A DNA stretch of 64,000 nucleotides from Acanthornis magna (lineage: Eukaryota; Chordata; Aves; Passeriformes; Acanthizidae): the NCBI GenBank assembly GCA_036785705.1, contig JAWUZG010000056.1:16784001-16848000 (forward strand). Reading direction: 5' to 3'. Position numbers and translations under genes: made by a program. Positions 48,531 to 61,000 of the stretch are shown here, in pieces. Position 1 is the stretch's first letter; each line of letters opens with the position of its first letter. Under the pieces are notes generated by a model. It was not told the origin of the DNA, did not search any database, and worked only from the letters and a program-made list of their open reading frames with translations.

Positions 48531-51163
48531 AGAGTAGGAAAACTGGGATGCTAGAAAGCATATGTACCTTAGTCCTTAGGGGAAGCATGGCACATCCCTT
48601 GGGATGTTTGCAGGCACTCCAGTGCTGCTCCTTTTGCCCATCTTTTTCATACCTTCCTTCCTGTTGCTGATGTTCGATTAACATTTTGTGGAGCCTGGAG
48701 TGTGGGCAAGGTGCCCAAAGTGACAGCTTTCATGAGAGAAGGAAAATGTCACTGGAAGAGTGTGCTGCCAAGCCATGTGCTCCCTGCATGCAGGAGGGGG
48801 GAGTAAGCAGGTGGGCAGCACCTCCCTGGGGAAGTTGGGATCAATCTGGGTCTGGGTCCTGCCAGAGGTAGACCAAAGCCCAGGCCTGGTTTGAATATTC
48901 CAGCATTTCCGATTCTGCTTTTCTTACATTTGCTCACACTTTAGAGAGCACAAGATTTTTGCGTCACTTATTGGAAGTGTGAATCCCTGAGTTTTGCTTC
49001 TCCCCACCTTAGGGGTGGTCCTGCTTTCTGTGGTGCTTCCCTCTCTCTCCCCACATTGCCTCAAACCCATTGTCTCCAACAGCACCTGCCCTTCTCCTCA
49101 GCTGGCTCCTGAGATTTCCATATATAAATATATATAAAATATATAGAGAGCCAAAAAATACTTTTTATATATATTATCTATTTCTGCTTGTGGGAGGAAA
49201 ATTCTTCCCCTTTCTCAAAACCATTCCCACCAAGGAAACACCAGTTACCACACTTCTTGGACTCCCAGCAGGATCAGATTTGTCTGATTCAGTAACAATT
49301 CCGTAATATTCACCACAGTAATGTAATGAACATATTAATAAGAGCAGGTAGCTCTGTATTTTACAACTCCTCGACCTCACCCTGGGCTGCCTGCTTCAAA
49401 CACAGTGGCCCTTTGTTCGGGAGGAAATTCTGATTCATTCCCTGTTAGTGTTTTTATAGCACTGTGCATGTTCAAAGAGCCACGCAAGTGGCTTAAGAGG
49501 CTAACACAAACCTTGGGTTAATTCATAATACTGTTAGTTACTCAGCACAATACCCGCATTAATCCAGCTGACTGCACCTCGCCACGTTGGGAAACACATG
49601 CTGAAATCAGCAGGGAGCACAGAAAACAAGCGTGGGAGTAGGATATTAAGTATTTTGCCAGGCTGCTAGGTAGGATCTGAGCACCTTAAATGTATTTAAA
49701 ATATTTTCCCATTGCCATTGCCTCGCTCCGCAGCTGTGGAGCTGAAGAAATGATGAGGCTGTGCCCAGAATCCCTGCAGGCCTGAGCATGAGGGATGGGG
49801 CTAAGAGCTCTCCAAGGGATACTCCAGACACATCCATCAGGATTCAGCCCCCACCTGCAGCCACCTCATTTTTTTTGGGTCTATTCAAAATGATCAAAGC
49901 AGAAAAAGCTGGTTTTTTTTCCTTTGATACCTGCTGATTCCATTGCAGAGCTGGACTGTGCATGTCTGCCATGAGCCCCCACAATGCTTTCTCTCTGGGG
50001 ACATAGCCTGGAGCTATTATTACTTCTTTTGCTTACTCTCAGAAACTTTCCTATGCAAAGAAACCCTAAGAAAAGAGCTTTAAATCCCTGCTGTGTTCCT
50101 TTCATCTGGCTCAGGAGCTCCCAGGTTTGTGCCTTTCCCTGCAGTGCCAGTAGACAGCCATCCCATAACTGCTGCTCAACCTTCTCCTTTTCCAAGGGCC
50201 CCAAATAGCCCATCTGTTCCAAAAGATGGGGTTTTTTTCAGACATACCAGGCTTTTAACAAACCAATACCCTTTAAACAGCATCAAATATCTCCAGGTTT
50301 TCTGGATGTCACATTACCTCTCCTAAACTTGTATATTTACATGGCACATTTAATATAAGGTGCTGAGGAAGACCAAAAATGAGCAAGTATTCCCAGGACC
50401 CCTGTGCGTGTCTCAAACCCCAAGTTTCTGCATTAAAATATCAAGGAGTAAACTACTGTAAAGTAGTTGAACCTGTTGCACAATAAATTATTAATTTATG
50501 TGTATTTTAATTGCAAATCTTTGCTATAATTAGCACGGACACTTCTCGGGCTGAGGCACTGCAGTGTGCTTTGACAGTGAGCATTATTAATGGGCTGTAA
50601 AAGGCAATGGGGAATTGGATTATAATGTTCTTGTTTTGCAAGCTGTATGGTGAATAAATAAATTTGTTCTGGCAGCAAAATTAACTGGGATAAATGTGTC
50701 TAGCTCCAGTCACCAAGAAGAGGGTTTACTGTAAATGAACTTGTTCTCAGCCTTGAGTTAAAACACCTGATTACGAGGACATTATTTCTGGCAATTAGGT
50801 ACCAGGACAACATCAGAAAAAGATTTTCTTTGAAATATTTAATGAGTGAGGTAGTAATCACAGACTCATTTGCTGGAAATATGTGATGAGATTTTTTCTT
50901 TTTCGTGGTTAGGGTTCACTGTGCAATGAAAACCTACGTTTATCAAATCTGCTAAAGGCTGGACTGTGAGACTGAACTGTGGCATATATCTAGCTTTTCC
51001 TTGCCTAGAATCCTTAGGTCTTCATGGGGTTATGCCATGCCCAGTCACTAATCAAAGGACAGTTCTCTGCTTCTTTTTCTGTTTCAGGCAGTTGTAGGTT
51101 GCTTTGTAACAACAGCAAACAAAAATGCCTTGACAGGAGGAGGAGAGTGTTGCCCTGTCCCCA

Positions 51164-51276
51164 TTTGGTAAGAATAATCCTTATTCAGTATTGATGCTGA
51201 AAACCCTGTGCGTTCTCTAACAAATCCCCAGTTTGGTAAGAATAATCCTTATTCAGTATTGATGCTGAAAACCCTG
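51164..51276. repeat. 45-bp perfect direct repeat, 68-bp period
   Basis: The 45 bases at 51164-51208 (starting TTTGGTAAGAATAATCC and ending GAAAACCCTG) recur without a mismatch at 51232-51276, separated by 23 unrelated bases. It lies about 800 bases beyond the PARP16 stop. Confidence 0.95.
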
Positions 51277-51512
51277 AGTTTGTCTAATCTGTACACTAAA
51301 CTGGAATAAGACAAATCATGGCTGAGACCACAAGCCTTGTAGATGTTTGTGCTGTTTTTGTCCAGGATAGAGTGAATTTTCCTCATAGCAGTGCAGTAAC
51401 TATGTCTTGGATTTGTGCTTAGCTGCCAGCTGGGATTAAAACACAACAATGTTCTTCAGAGGGGAAAAAAACATACTAGAAACTGTTTAACTTGTTCCAT
51501 TTTGGTGGTTGT

Positions 51513-51518
51513 TTTATT
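51513..51518 (-). terminator. PARP16: Candidate PARP16 poly(A) signal
   Basis: AATAAA on the - strand about 545 bases after the PARP16 stop codon. No closer canonical hexamer was noticed. Confidence 0.4.
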
Positions 51519-52061
51519 TCTTGGGTTTTTTAACTTACAATCATTACGCTCAAATATAAAAATTCCTGGCCAAAGTTAGTTTTAAAAGTTTAAAAGTGAT
51601 TCCATCTGCATTGATACATGCCAAACATCACTAGAATCAGTTTCTGAAAACATACTGATAAGACTCCCAACAGGTTGCTTTGCCTGACATCCAGAAAAAT
51701 CCTCCCTTCCAACTTGTGCAAACATACTTCAGCTTGACAGAAAATAAGTTACACCTGAGTGTTTCCACACTTGGTTTTCATTAAACTTAAATAACCTTTT
51801 TTCCCATGGACCCTTAACGATTGATTCATGCTAAGCTGCACCACTGTGATCCTTCTCAGCTGTACTGGGCATCCTCATGAATCCCAGGAACACAGAAACA
51901 AGAATAAATGAAGAGATGCCATGAGGATTAATATATTGGTGTCAGAACTGGAAAGCTCCAGGCAGCTTGATTTCCAGAGCTCTTGGAACAGATGCAGTGC
52001 ACCGCAGATCAGCTATTCTTAAGGCACATGGTGAAAATAAGAGTTTATCATCTTGAATGCT

Positions 52062-55000
52062 TCATCTTTCCGAGTCAAACATTCTGTGCCAGTAGTAGAT
52101 GAAAGTTGGTGAATTGCTGGCCCCTATCACTATCAGCAACAGCAGGTACAGCATCATCATTATGGCAAAACGGTGGGTGTAAAACCAGGAAGATTCATTA
52201 GAAGGCCTGAAAAGGGAAAAGTGCATGATTCTGTCAGAGATGCACAAATACCCTGGCAAAGAGTATCTTAGGTTTTGTTTTTTAAATTATTAAGTGAATG
52301 CGATAAAAACAGAAAGTTGTTCCACACTCCCTGTAACTAACAAAGCCTGATTTTTACCACATCCCTTTTCCCAAAGTCTCCATGCACAATCCTGTGTTTT
52401 CTCCCCGTGTTCACACCTTTCCCTGTGGTCTGGAGCTGTAGCTGCCTGGCCTGTACACGTGTTGATTAGCTGAGTGAATGCTGACACTTAGGACAGATAA
52501 GCGCAGAGTTAAAACTGCCTCGGTTTTAAAGCTGCACTCACCAGACATCCACTCTTGGTTTCCTGCCACAAACAGATAAAGAGAGCTCTCAAAGACACTA
52601 AGTGCTTACAGGTCTGGTGAAAAAAGCAAATTTAGCTGAGCCTGGGAGTGTCAAAGAGTGAGACAGAGGCAACGGGATGGTCTAAGACTTATTTCCATAG
52701 GAAACAGGCTAAAACCAAATTCTGGCAGTGCAGTGTATCTTTCTTGTTTGTTTTCTGTTGTTTTTCAACAATGAGATGTGTTTATCTGGCTGTTATAGCA
52801 GCTCATCCCTCCAGATGGCTGAACTCTTACCTCCTATGTTGTTTCTGTGAATACACTAGCAAGTATTTAACTCGTAAAAGCTGGTTGTTTGTGACAACAA
52901 AGTATTTCTGTGGTACATCTCCCCCTTCGCTGTTTTTCACTCTTGCTCTTTTTCTGTCTATTTCCTCGGAATCTGAATTGGGAAAAGCAAGAAAATATGC
53001 AGAACGTCAAGTAACTGTAAAAAAAGTAAACAACCAACACCCCCATACACACCCCCCAGAAGAATGGGAATGAGATAACCAAAGATCTAGTCTTGGTATT
53101 CCCCTGAATCCCTCAGCATCCAAGAATAGACTGAGAAGTTTGCTTGAGGCTATACCACTCCTAGTCATCCTTGGTATGGATGACATTATGGCCCAGACGA
53201 GGGTGACAAGGAGGTGTCTCCCATTCAGTGCTCGAGGAGCTGCTAGTATTAACAGGGAAGAAAAACAACATGAAGGACAGATGTAACTACTAGACAGTTA
53301 TTACTGCAATAGATTCACCTTTCTTTTTCACCTGACACTTTACATCTGGGTGGTCAATGATCTCACAAACAGCCACACAGCTGAGGATAGAGCCCAGTGT
53401 GCTTCGCTGCCAGCCGAGACCATGAGGGCTGTACAGCAGAGCCAGGCTCAGGTCACTGGTCAGATAGGTGCCTTCACCAAACAGGGATGTCTGAAACAGA
53501 GCAGAAATCTATCCCAAAATCATGTATGGCAAACCTCAAAAAACATACAAGTGTTCTTTGCTTTCAGACTGGCAGTTCTGCTTCTGAAGGTAAATTACGA
53601 AAGGCCTTTCTGACCCGTGTTGGGCCTGGTCCATGCACTGTTTTTGTCCTGGCACAACTTCCTTGGGGTGGGGCTGCTGCCCTCTCCCATCCCTCAAATT
53701 AGCTGCTTGGCAGAGCGCTTGGTGTGGACAGATTCATGCTTTCCCGGATTTGGAGTTAGTTTGCCAGCATAAGTATTTTACATCAACATGACTGCACCGC
53801 TCTTAAAAGGCATTTCATCGATTTATTGAGACAGTCATCATTCAAGTAATCCACACTCCCCAAACAAGGCAAAGCTTTTCTTCATTTCAATACACGCTTT
53901 ACTAGAAAAGAGGAAAGTACTTTTCAATTTGCCACACTGGCTAAAATTATTACTCCAGTAAGTCCATTGTACCCAGTAAACCATTACTCATCGAGAATGT
54001 GGGGAAAAAACATAGTCCAGGTTGACTGGAAGGTCAAGCAGGTGCTGTGTCAAAGCTGCCTTGCAGCTGACACAAAAACCCAGGAGTCCCAACTGGCCCT
54101 CCACTGAAATTAGAAGAGGTGCAAATCCTATGGGATGTCTCCCTAAACCCCAGACCATTTTACAGAGGCTCCACTTGTGAGCAACACCTGAAACTTTGCT
54201 GATCTAAACACAAGGCCAGGCAGAAGATGTCCACTATCCTTCTCCTCTGTACGCAAGCACTTTCCACTGTCCTCCTCCTCTGCAGACAGACACTTTCCAG
54301 CTGCAGGGTGTCAGACCAGAATTTTCAGAGGAATTACATTTCCTTACAAAGAAGCAAAGGACAGTCATAATTTGTCATGCTGGTAAAAAGGGTTTCATGC
54401 CACTTCCAGTCTTTACCCTCAGGCTGCACTAGAAAATCCAACACAGCTATCCACAAAGGCCTACAATGAAATGAAAACAGCAGTACAAGATCATCAGCAC
54501 ATTTCATACCCCAAAAGGAATCTGGGCCTATTTTAAAAGGTGTCCCCAGCTGCAAGTGACCAAGGGACGATGGTGTCAGTGGCAGGAGCCTCACCCTGTT
54601 CAAGTGGCAGTGCAGGCCATGGTGCAGGATGGAATGGAAGTTCTCCAGGCGGCTCCCATGGAAGGCATAGATAAGGTCCCGCTCTCCCCTGGTCTCAGCA
54701 AACTTCGTATTCATTTGATCACAGTACACGATCTCAAAGAGGTAGTCCGGAGCAGGAACCGCAGCCCCAGACATCCCTGTGAGTTCCTGGATCTTCTCGT
54801 ACTTAAAAACAGGAAGGAATATCAATGTTGGTTTATGTGGTTAGATTACTCACTGGAAATTCTGCTTCCCGTCCCTTCATACTGCTTAATGTATTCTGAT
54901 TATCCTTTTTTTGAGTTAGAATTCAACACTGTGACAATTCAGAAGGAGTAGGTGCACAGTAAAAATTCTGCCAGTTTCTTGCTATCAAAGTTAAATCCTA

Positions 55001-56826
55001 ATTCTTCTCTCCAGAAAAAAACCCCCATCCATGAATTTTAATTATGAATTCATTTATGATGCAAGGACAATATCACAATTCTACTTTGGCTACTAAGACA
55101 TATTCATCAGGTGATCTTGCAAGAGAAAAAACCCACAAAAACAGAAGTTGTTTTCATCTTGCTGCTAATCTGTACAACTATTTTGATCCCTGTTACAGAA
55201 GTACGTCAGTGGCTCTGAACCTTTCCCTTTTGGGGCAGTATGCAGAAGACAAGAGTTCTTTTTCTCAGTGAAAAGTAGGACCCAGGTCCCTGACACCCAA
55301 GTTGAACTCTCTTGATCTAAACCATGCATGTACATGTTATGTTAACTGCAGTAACCAACTACAATCACTGCCTGTCATCAAATACAGACAGTGATAACTA
55401 TTTCTTCCAACGAGTGTTCCTGAAAATTTTACTTAAAAACACAACAAACACCCCTCTCTATAGACAGAAAAGAATGGATTTATGTTGAACTGTCAAGCTT
55501 TCACAATAACCAACTCAATTCTGGCAGGAGGAAATATTCTCTGAAGTGCAAGTTTGCCTTAAAAACCAAATTCTAATCAAGATTTTCAGAATTCAAAACT
55601 TACCTCCTGTTTCTTAGTACTTTGTATCACAAAGACTTTAGATGACAGAATCCAACTAAAGAGATCCCACGTCCTTTTTTCTGTGTTTGGAACAGACTCT
55701 AGAAGCTCTTTCAGGCTTGGTAAAGCATTGGTATCTGCAAGCTAACAACAGAGGCATTTAGCACAAGCTCCTTAGTGCCACTGCGATTAAACAGGGACCT
55801 CTAGTGAAAACAAAACAATATTTCACCCCAACAGATTGAAAAACGGGTTCTGTTCTGAGAAATAAACACTTGTATCCAGGTTGTGGATAAGTTTGTCAAT
55901 TGCTCTGAAAGCAAAAAGCAGACAAGTTATAAACAGTGATATTTGCCCAACAGTATCTGTAGAGTTTGTGCAGGAACAATCAGACTCCTGAGAGAAAACA
56001 AGCTGTCACAGGGCAGGCAGTATGTGCAGTGGGCCTGACATGGGGGTGGTTCAGGCCATGTGACATGCAAATGCTTCAATATTAATTTGAATTTCACGCT
56101 GGGCAAGCTCTCATAATACTTCATAGAGTAACAGAAACATTAAGGCTAGAAAAGACGTCTGAGATGATTGAGTCCAACCATTAACCTAACTTTGCCAAGC
56201 CCACCACTGAACCGTGTCCCCAAGTGCCACATCTACACGTTTTCTGAACACCTCCAGGGATGGTGATTCCACCACTTTCCTGGGCAGCCTATTCTAATGC
56301 CTGACCACCCTTTCAGGGTAGAAATCGTCCCTAATACTCAATTCTAAACCTCTCTGGAACAGCTTGAGGCCATTTCCTCTCATCCTGTCGCTCACTACCT
56401 GTTACCTATCGCTTGTTACTTCACGAACCCACACCGGATCTGGGCGTTTCCCGGTGTGGGTTTATCGGTCAGAATCCCAAACACTTTTTTAAACCTGGAT
56501 TCTTTGACTGGATAAACCCTTCATCCTGCTTTATTCGTGACCCTGCGGCGCCGCTGCCCTCACCTCGGCGAGCAGCCCGTGCTCCACCATCGGGAAGGTG
56601 CCCTGGGCCCACGGACAGCTCCCCCGGCACTCACCAGCCCCTCGAAGTCCTTGGTGTCGCCGCTGGCGTAGCGGCCCGGGAAGGGCCTCAGCGCCGAGTC
56701 GCGCTTGTAGCTCTGCAGCGCGGCGGCGAACAGGCTGCACCGCAGATCGGCGGCCAGCGGGTCCCGCCGCGCCGCCTCCCTGGTGCCCGGGGCCGCCTCG
56801 CCGGGGCCGGGGCCGGGCGCTGACAT
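52062..56826 (-). CDS. PARP16: PARP16 mono-ADP-ribosyltransferase, 6 exons
   Basis: Tail-anchored ER enzyme that mono-ADP-ribosylates PERK and IRE1 in the unfolded-protein response. Exons (- strand): 56826-56635, 55741-55604, 54801-54595, 53490-53319, 52972-52831, 52206-52062; 996 nt, 331 aa (human 322), all phases agree. The N-terminal helical domain contains [20 protein letters not shown] and [13 protein letters not shown]. The catalytic H-Y-Y triad is His158 ([13 protein letters not shown]), Tyr188 ([13 protein letters not shown]) and Tyr260 ([13 protein letters not shown]). Each is offset by +6 from human His152, Tyr182 and Tyr254. One C-terminal transmembrane segment (about 296-316, [15 protein letters not shown]) precedes a short lumenal tail. 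The first ATG lies in a CpG island. Exon 4 has two possible donors 13 bases apart; only the distal one (53319) keeps frame. Confidence 0.96.
56123..56410 (-). mobile_element. CR1 LINE fragment in PARP16 intron 1
   Basis: Contains GAGTCCAACCATTAACC, CCAAGTGCCACATCTACACG, CACCTCCAGGGATGGTGATT, CCACCACTTTCCTGGGCAGC and GAGGCCATTTCCTCTCATCC, all well-known reverse-complement CR1 blocks. Its 3' end is to the left (about 56123). It lies about 225 bases inside intron 1, between exons 1 and 2. Confidence 0.95.
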
Positions 56827-57080
56827 GCCCGGCGGGGGCTGCCGAACGCCGGCCGCTCCGACAAGGCGGCAGCGCCCGCCCCGCCGGCGTCGCCCCTTCC
56901 GCCGCCGGGGCCGCGGCGTGGCCCCGCCGCCCCGCCCCGCAGCCGCCTCCGCCCGCCCCGCTCCGCTCCGGAGCTGTCGGTCCCTGCGCCGCCGGGAGCG
57001 GGGGCGGCGGCAGTTGTGGCCGTTGCGTGGGGATGGGGAGGAGGGAGGGGGGTCGGGGGGAACGGCGCCTTCGCCTCGGG
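56530..57080 (-). promoter_or_regulatory. PARP16: PARP16 CpG-island promoter
   Basis: Dense CpG from exon 1 out to about 57080, with repeated CCCCGCCCC and CCGCCCCGC boxes around 56870-56970 and no TATA element. This is a typical housekeeping promoter. Outward it passes straight into the 48-bp minisatellite. Confidence 0.7.
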
Positions 57081-57505
57081 TAGAGGCCGGAGACGGTTAC
57101 AGGAGGCAGTGGCATCTTCCCCTCAGGGAGAGACCTGGAGACGGTTACAGGGGGCAGTGGCTTCTTCCCCTCAGGGAGAGGCTGGGGAAGGGCTACAGAG
57201 GGCAGTGGCATCTTCCCCTCAGGGAGAGGCTGGGGAAGGGCTACAGAGGGCAATGGCATCTTCCCCTCAGGGAGAGGCTGGGGAAGGGCTACAGAGGGCA
57301 GTGGCTTCTTCCCCTCAGGGAGAGGCTGGGGAAGGGCTACAGAGGGCAATGGCGTCTTCCCCTCAGGGAGAGGCTGGGGAAGGGCTACAGAGGGCAATGG
57401 CATCTTCCCCTCAGGCAGACACCGGGAGACGGTTACAGGGGGCAGTGGCTTCTTCCCCTCAGGGAGAGGCCGGGAGAAGGTTCGGGGCCAATAGCGCCTT
57501 CTCTT
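57074..57505. repeat. 48-bp minisatellite, about 9 units
   Basis: CTCAGGGAGAG recurs at 57122, 57170, 57218, 57266, 57314 and 57362, with variants at 57074, 57410 and 57458: exact 48-bp spacing. Each core unit has GGGAGAGGCTGGGGAAGGG followed by CTACAGAGGG and ends CTTCCCCTCAG. Because 48 is divisible by three, long false open frames run through it on both strands (for example 16-residue ALPQPLPEGK-type repeats on the - strand). Confidence 0.96.
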
Positions 57506-58095
57506 CAGGCAGAGATCGGAAGAGGGGTACGAGAAGGAATGGCACCTTTGCCTCAGGTAATGACCTGAAGAAGGGTATGAGGAGGGAGTGGTGCTTTCCC
57601 CTCAGGTAGAGACTGTGAGAGAGGTGCAGTGTGAAAATGGCGCCATCCCCTCAGGTGTTGATCAAGAGAGGGGTACGGCGGGCCATGGCTGTCTGAATTC
57701 CCCTCAGGGAGAGATCAGGAGAGGGAGGGTATAGACGGGAGTGGCACCTTGCCCTCAGGTAGAGATTGGAAGAGGGGTACACGGGGAAATGGCATCTTTC
57801 TCACAGCTAGAGACTGGGAGAGGGGTACGGGGAAATGGCATCTTTCTCACAGCTAGAGACTGGGAGAGGGGTACGGGGAAATGGCATCTTCCTCACAGCT
57901 AGAGACTGGGAGAGGGGTACGGGGAAATGGTGCTTTCTCTTCAGGTGGAGACTGTGAGAGGCCTGCAGGTTACAACAGCATCTTCTTCTCAGGTAGTGAT
58001 CTGGAGGGGGTAAAGGGAGCAATTGCATCTTCCTCTCAGAGACTGGAAGGGGTTACAGGGTTGGGGGGAAAAATGTCACCTTCCCCTCAGGTATA
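57506..58095. repeat. Diverged units of the same minisatellite, with a 46-bp subarray
   Basis: Variants of the same unit (CTCAGGTAGAGA... GAGAGGGGTAC...) continue with irregular spacing. A homogenised 46-bp block has CACAGCTAG at 57802, 57848 and 57894. The array fades after a unit ending about 58095. Confidence 0.85.
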
Positions 58096-61000
58096 GACCG
58101 GCTCAGGTCCATGGCCCATGGAACAGAGAGGATGTGGAGGGGGACGCCAGCTCTCTCTGCCCACAGTGCCAGCACATCAGGACCCCAAGGCAGGGGACAG
58201 TGACATTGTAGTTAGTTGCACTGTGGCCATGTCAGATGGCTTGTTCCCCATTGTCTGCACAGCCCTGGTAGGGTCCCAGGCCCCTGTCCTCAACCGCTGA
58301 GGCATGGCAGATGCAAACTCCCAGCTTGGGCATTGCATTCATGTAAAACAGCAACGCAGATTAGCGAGTCATCCAGGGAGACTGCTTTTTGTGACAAATT
58401 TGGTTTTATGTAGCTCTAATTTTAATAGACTTAAGTCAAAAGCATGTAGATGTCATTACTCCTCAGCAGTTCCGTTTATCATCCAAACTTGTAGTCTTGA
58501 GAAAGAATCCAGGTTTGTTTGAGTCATCTCTGCAGGCTGGCGTTGCAGGATTAAGGGAGAGGAATTCACTTTTTAATTGAACCTCTTCATCAGGTTGCAT
58601 GCACCATGTTGCCTAAGTTTGAGGTTCAGTGTTCTTCCTTGGAATGCTGGTGTGGTGGTAGTGCTGTGAAGCATCTCCCAGTCCCAAAATGTCTTAGAAA
58701 TCCCCATCATCAGGGTGGAAGTCTCCTCAACCCAAATGATGTTGGTATCCTGAGTACAATTTTGGAAGTGTATAGCCATATTGGATGTCTTCTAACACCT
58801 CTGTTGGTTTCTTCATTCAGGAGGGATATTGCACATATCCATGAAGTAACTGATTCAGGCACTGCACAGATGCTCAGAAAAATGCTAAGGTCAGTTGTGG
58901 ATATCTGTTACTGGGCTCTCATCTCATAGCTGGATCTCCAGAGATAGCTGGAGCTGCAATTTGCAGCCTTCCTGAACAGGAACACCAGCTGTGTTACATC
59001 CTGTCTAAGGGCAAACTGGTATCAAAGCAAACAAAATGGGAACTTCATTCCCAAGTGCAGAATTCCTGTTCTTACTCATCCACTTGAATGGCTTGGAAGC
59101 TTTAATAATTCTGGTTAGATTTAATAATGATGAGGTTTCAGAATCCTGGATAGAGCCACATAGATCATAGCCTGTGCACAATTGCATTAAATTGTAAGAT
59201 ATTTCACAATTATATATATAATTTAATTGAATTGTAGCTTTGTATATTTGCTTTTTACTAGATTATCAAAAAGGCTATAATAAGAAGCCATCACTTCTAG
59301 GACAGCACAAATACTTGCTTGGGTCTGACATATTTAATGATAACATGTAGACAAAATTATTTTAAAAGTGCCTTTAGTTTACCCAATTTAATAGATACCT
59401 TTACGTGTTCTTATCTTTAAAACATTGTCTGGTCTATGAGGTCTGTGCCATTTTTAACTTGCTTGCTCCAGAGGGTCTCCTGAATGCCACCAGCAAGGAT
59501 GGGTGCCTTAACAAGAGAACTAGCACTACACAAAGTTTTTTCTCAGGAGTTATGGAAATTACCCAGACTTGAGATGCAGCCAGAGTGATGCCTTTCCATA
59601 TTTCTATATCCTTGAGAGGATGTATTTTACTTTATCTGATGTGGTGCCTTATTCTGCTGTAAATAACTGATATCTCTGACAGGCTGTTAGCAACATCATT
59701 CAGTGATCCAGCTCAGGACATGTTTATTATCTCCCATGATATTAAATTGTTCTGTGCAATCCTTTTGAAAAATCAGTCCTTGGTTGTCTAATTGGCTGAT
59801 TTCATTCACTAGTAAATCATTAGATGTAATATTTTTTGGTGCCTGCTAAAGAAGATTAGAAAATGGTAGAGATGTCTCTTTTGATGTGTTTGGGTGGAAT
59901 TTTACATTGTTATTTTGAACTCTTGAACTGATAAGTTCACTGCCCTCATTTAATATTCTAGTTACTGTGGTGGAGGAGAGAGGAGTATTGCTCGTGATAT
60001 CTGCAGGACAGGTAAAGACACTCCATGTAGCAAAAGATGTGTTGGTCTCCTGTTCAGGAATTTCTGCATGCTGTATCTTTTACCTCACAGCAGGCCTGGG
60101 GCTGTGGTTTTGGGACAGAGCATGCGGTGGAGAGCAGGACATGCGCAGCACTGCCATCTTGGGCCCTGCTGTGGGGAATGGGGCATCCTGGCATGTGATT
60201 AAAGAGTGGGAATAGGCAATAGTCCTTGAGGAGAAGCTGAAGGAGACAGTGTGGTGAAATGGGAATGGAGAGCTGGAGGGAAAAGGTTTTCCTTGGAACC
60301 GCATCAGTTCTGGGTATGCTGAGCTTACCGTGCCGACACTTTTTATATTACTCTAAGAGAGTCAAAATGCAGTGAAAGACCTTCTGTGGCCTTGTTCTGG
60401 CTTAAAGAAATTAACCCCAAATAGATCTAAAACATCACTGGCATTGTAGTAGTTAATGGAGATTCTGAGAGCATTGATCCAAAACTGACGCCTACCTTTG
60501 GGATTCCAAATGGATGGTGCTTCCATTACGGCAAGCTCAGCTGCGTTCGGCTATGACAGATATTGATGAGATAACAAGTTTGCTGTATCGATGCTGCTCA
60601 AGAGTGCTGCCTGCTCAAACTCATTTAACATTGGGCTAAACCCTGTTTAACAGAGCTGCCCCTAAGCCAGAGGCAAAGCACTGAAAACTTTTGGGGCTGT
60701 TTTAGGGGAGGTGCCCCTTGGTGTGCTGGTGATCCTGAGCATCAACTGCTGTAGACTCAGGCCTGCAAAATGTGGGAGGATAAGCTTGGATAAAGTTGTC
60801 GTGTCTTTGGACGGGGAGCACAATTTCCCCCAGGGTTAGCTACAGCAGATAAGGTTTTCCAGCCTGTGCCTTGCAGAAACCCCAAACCCAAACAAAGGTT
60901 TCTACTCATCCCTCTCCTGACAGCTCCAAGAGGCACTGTGTTGGCAAGGCTCTGGAGTCAGGAGAAATGTGGAACAGCTGAGCTGCTGGTTTAGTTTTGG

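Larger units (their letters stand above)
46078..51512. other. GNRHR-PARP16 intergenic region, no gene seen
   Basis: Includes the GNRHR 3' UTR of undetermined length and the region past the PARP16 3' end. It contains an AT-rich microsatellite around 49120-49170, a short CR1 piece at 48488-48530 and a 45-bp direct repeat near 51200. No protein-like frame was recognised. Confidence 0.55.

Noticed and set aside
53332..53332. PARP16 exon 4 ending at the first GT donor
   Set aside because: The next exon begins with two bases of a codon, so this donor would break frame; the donor 13 bases downstream restores the conserved KKKDS junction.
54334..54594. Open continuation of PARP16 exon 3 to position 54334
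   Set aside because: It is intron read-through: a GTGAGG donor follows codon 179, and the next true exon ([10 protein letters not shown]) lies at 53490.
56531..57568. Long open frames on both strands (290 and 261 codons) across the PARP16 promoter and minisatellite
   Set aside because: The 48-bp period keeps any frame open, and the - strand frame is shifted relative to the real PARP16 exon 1 reading.
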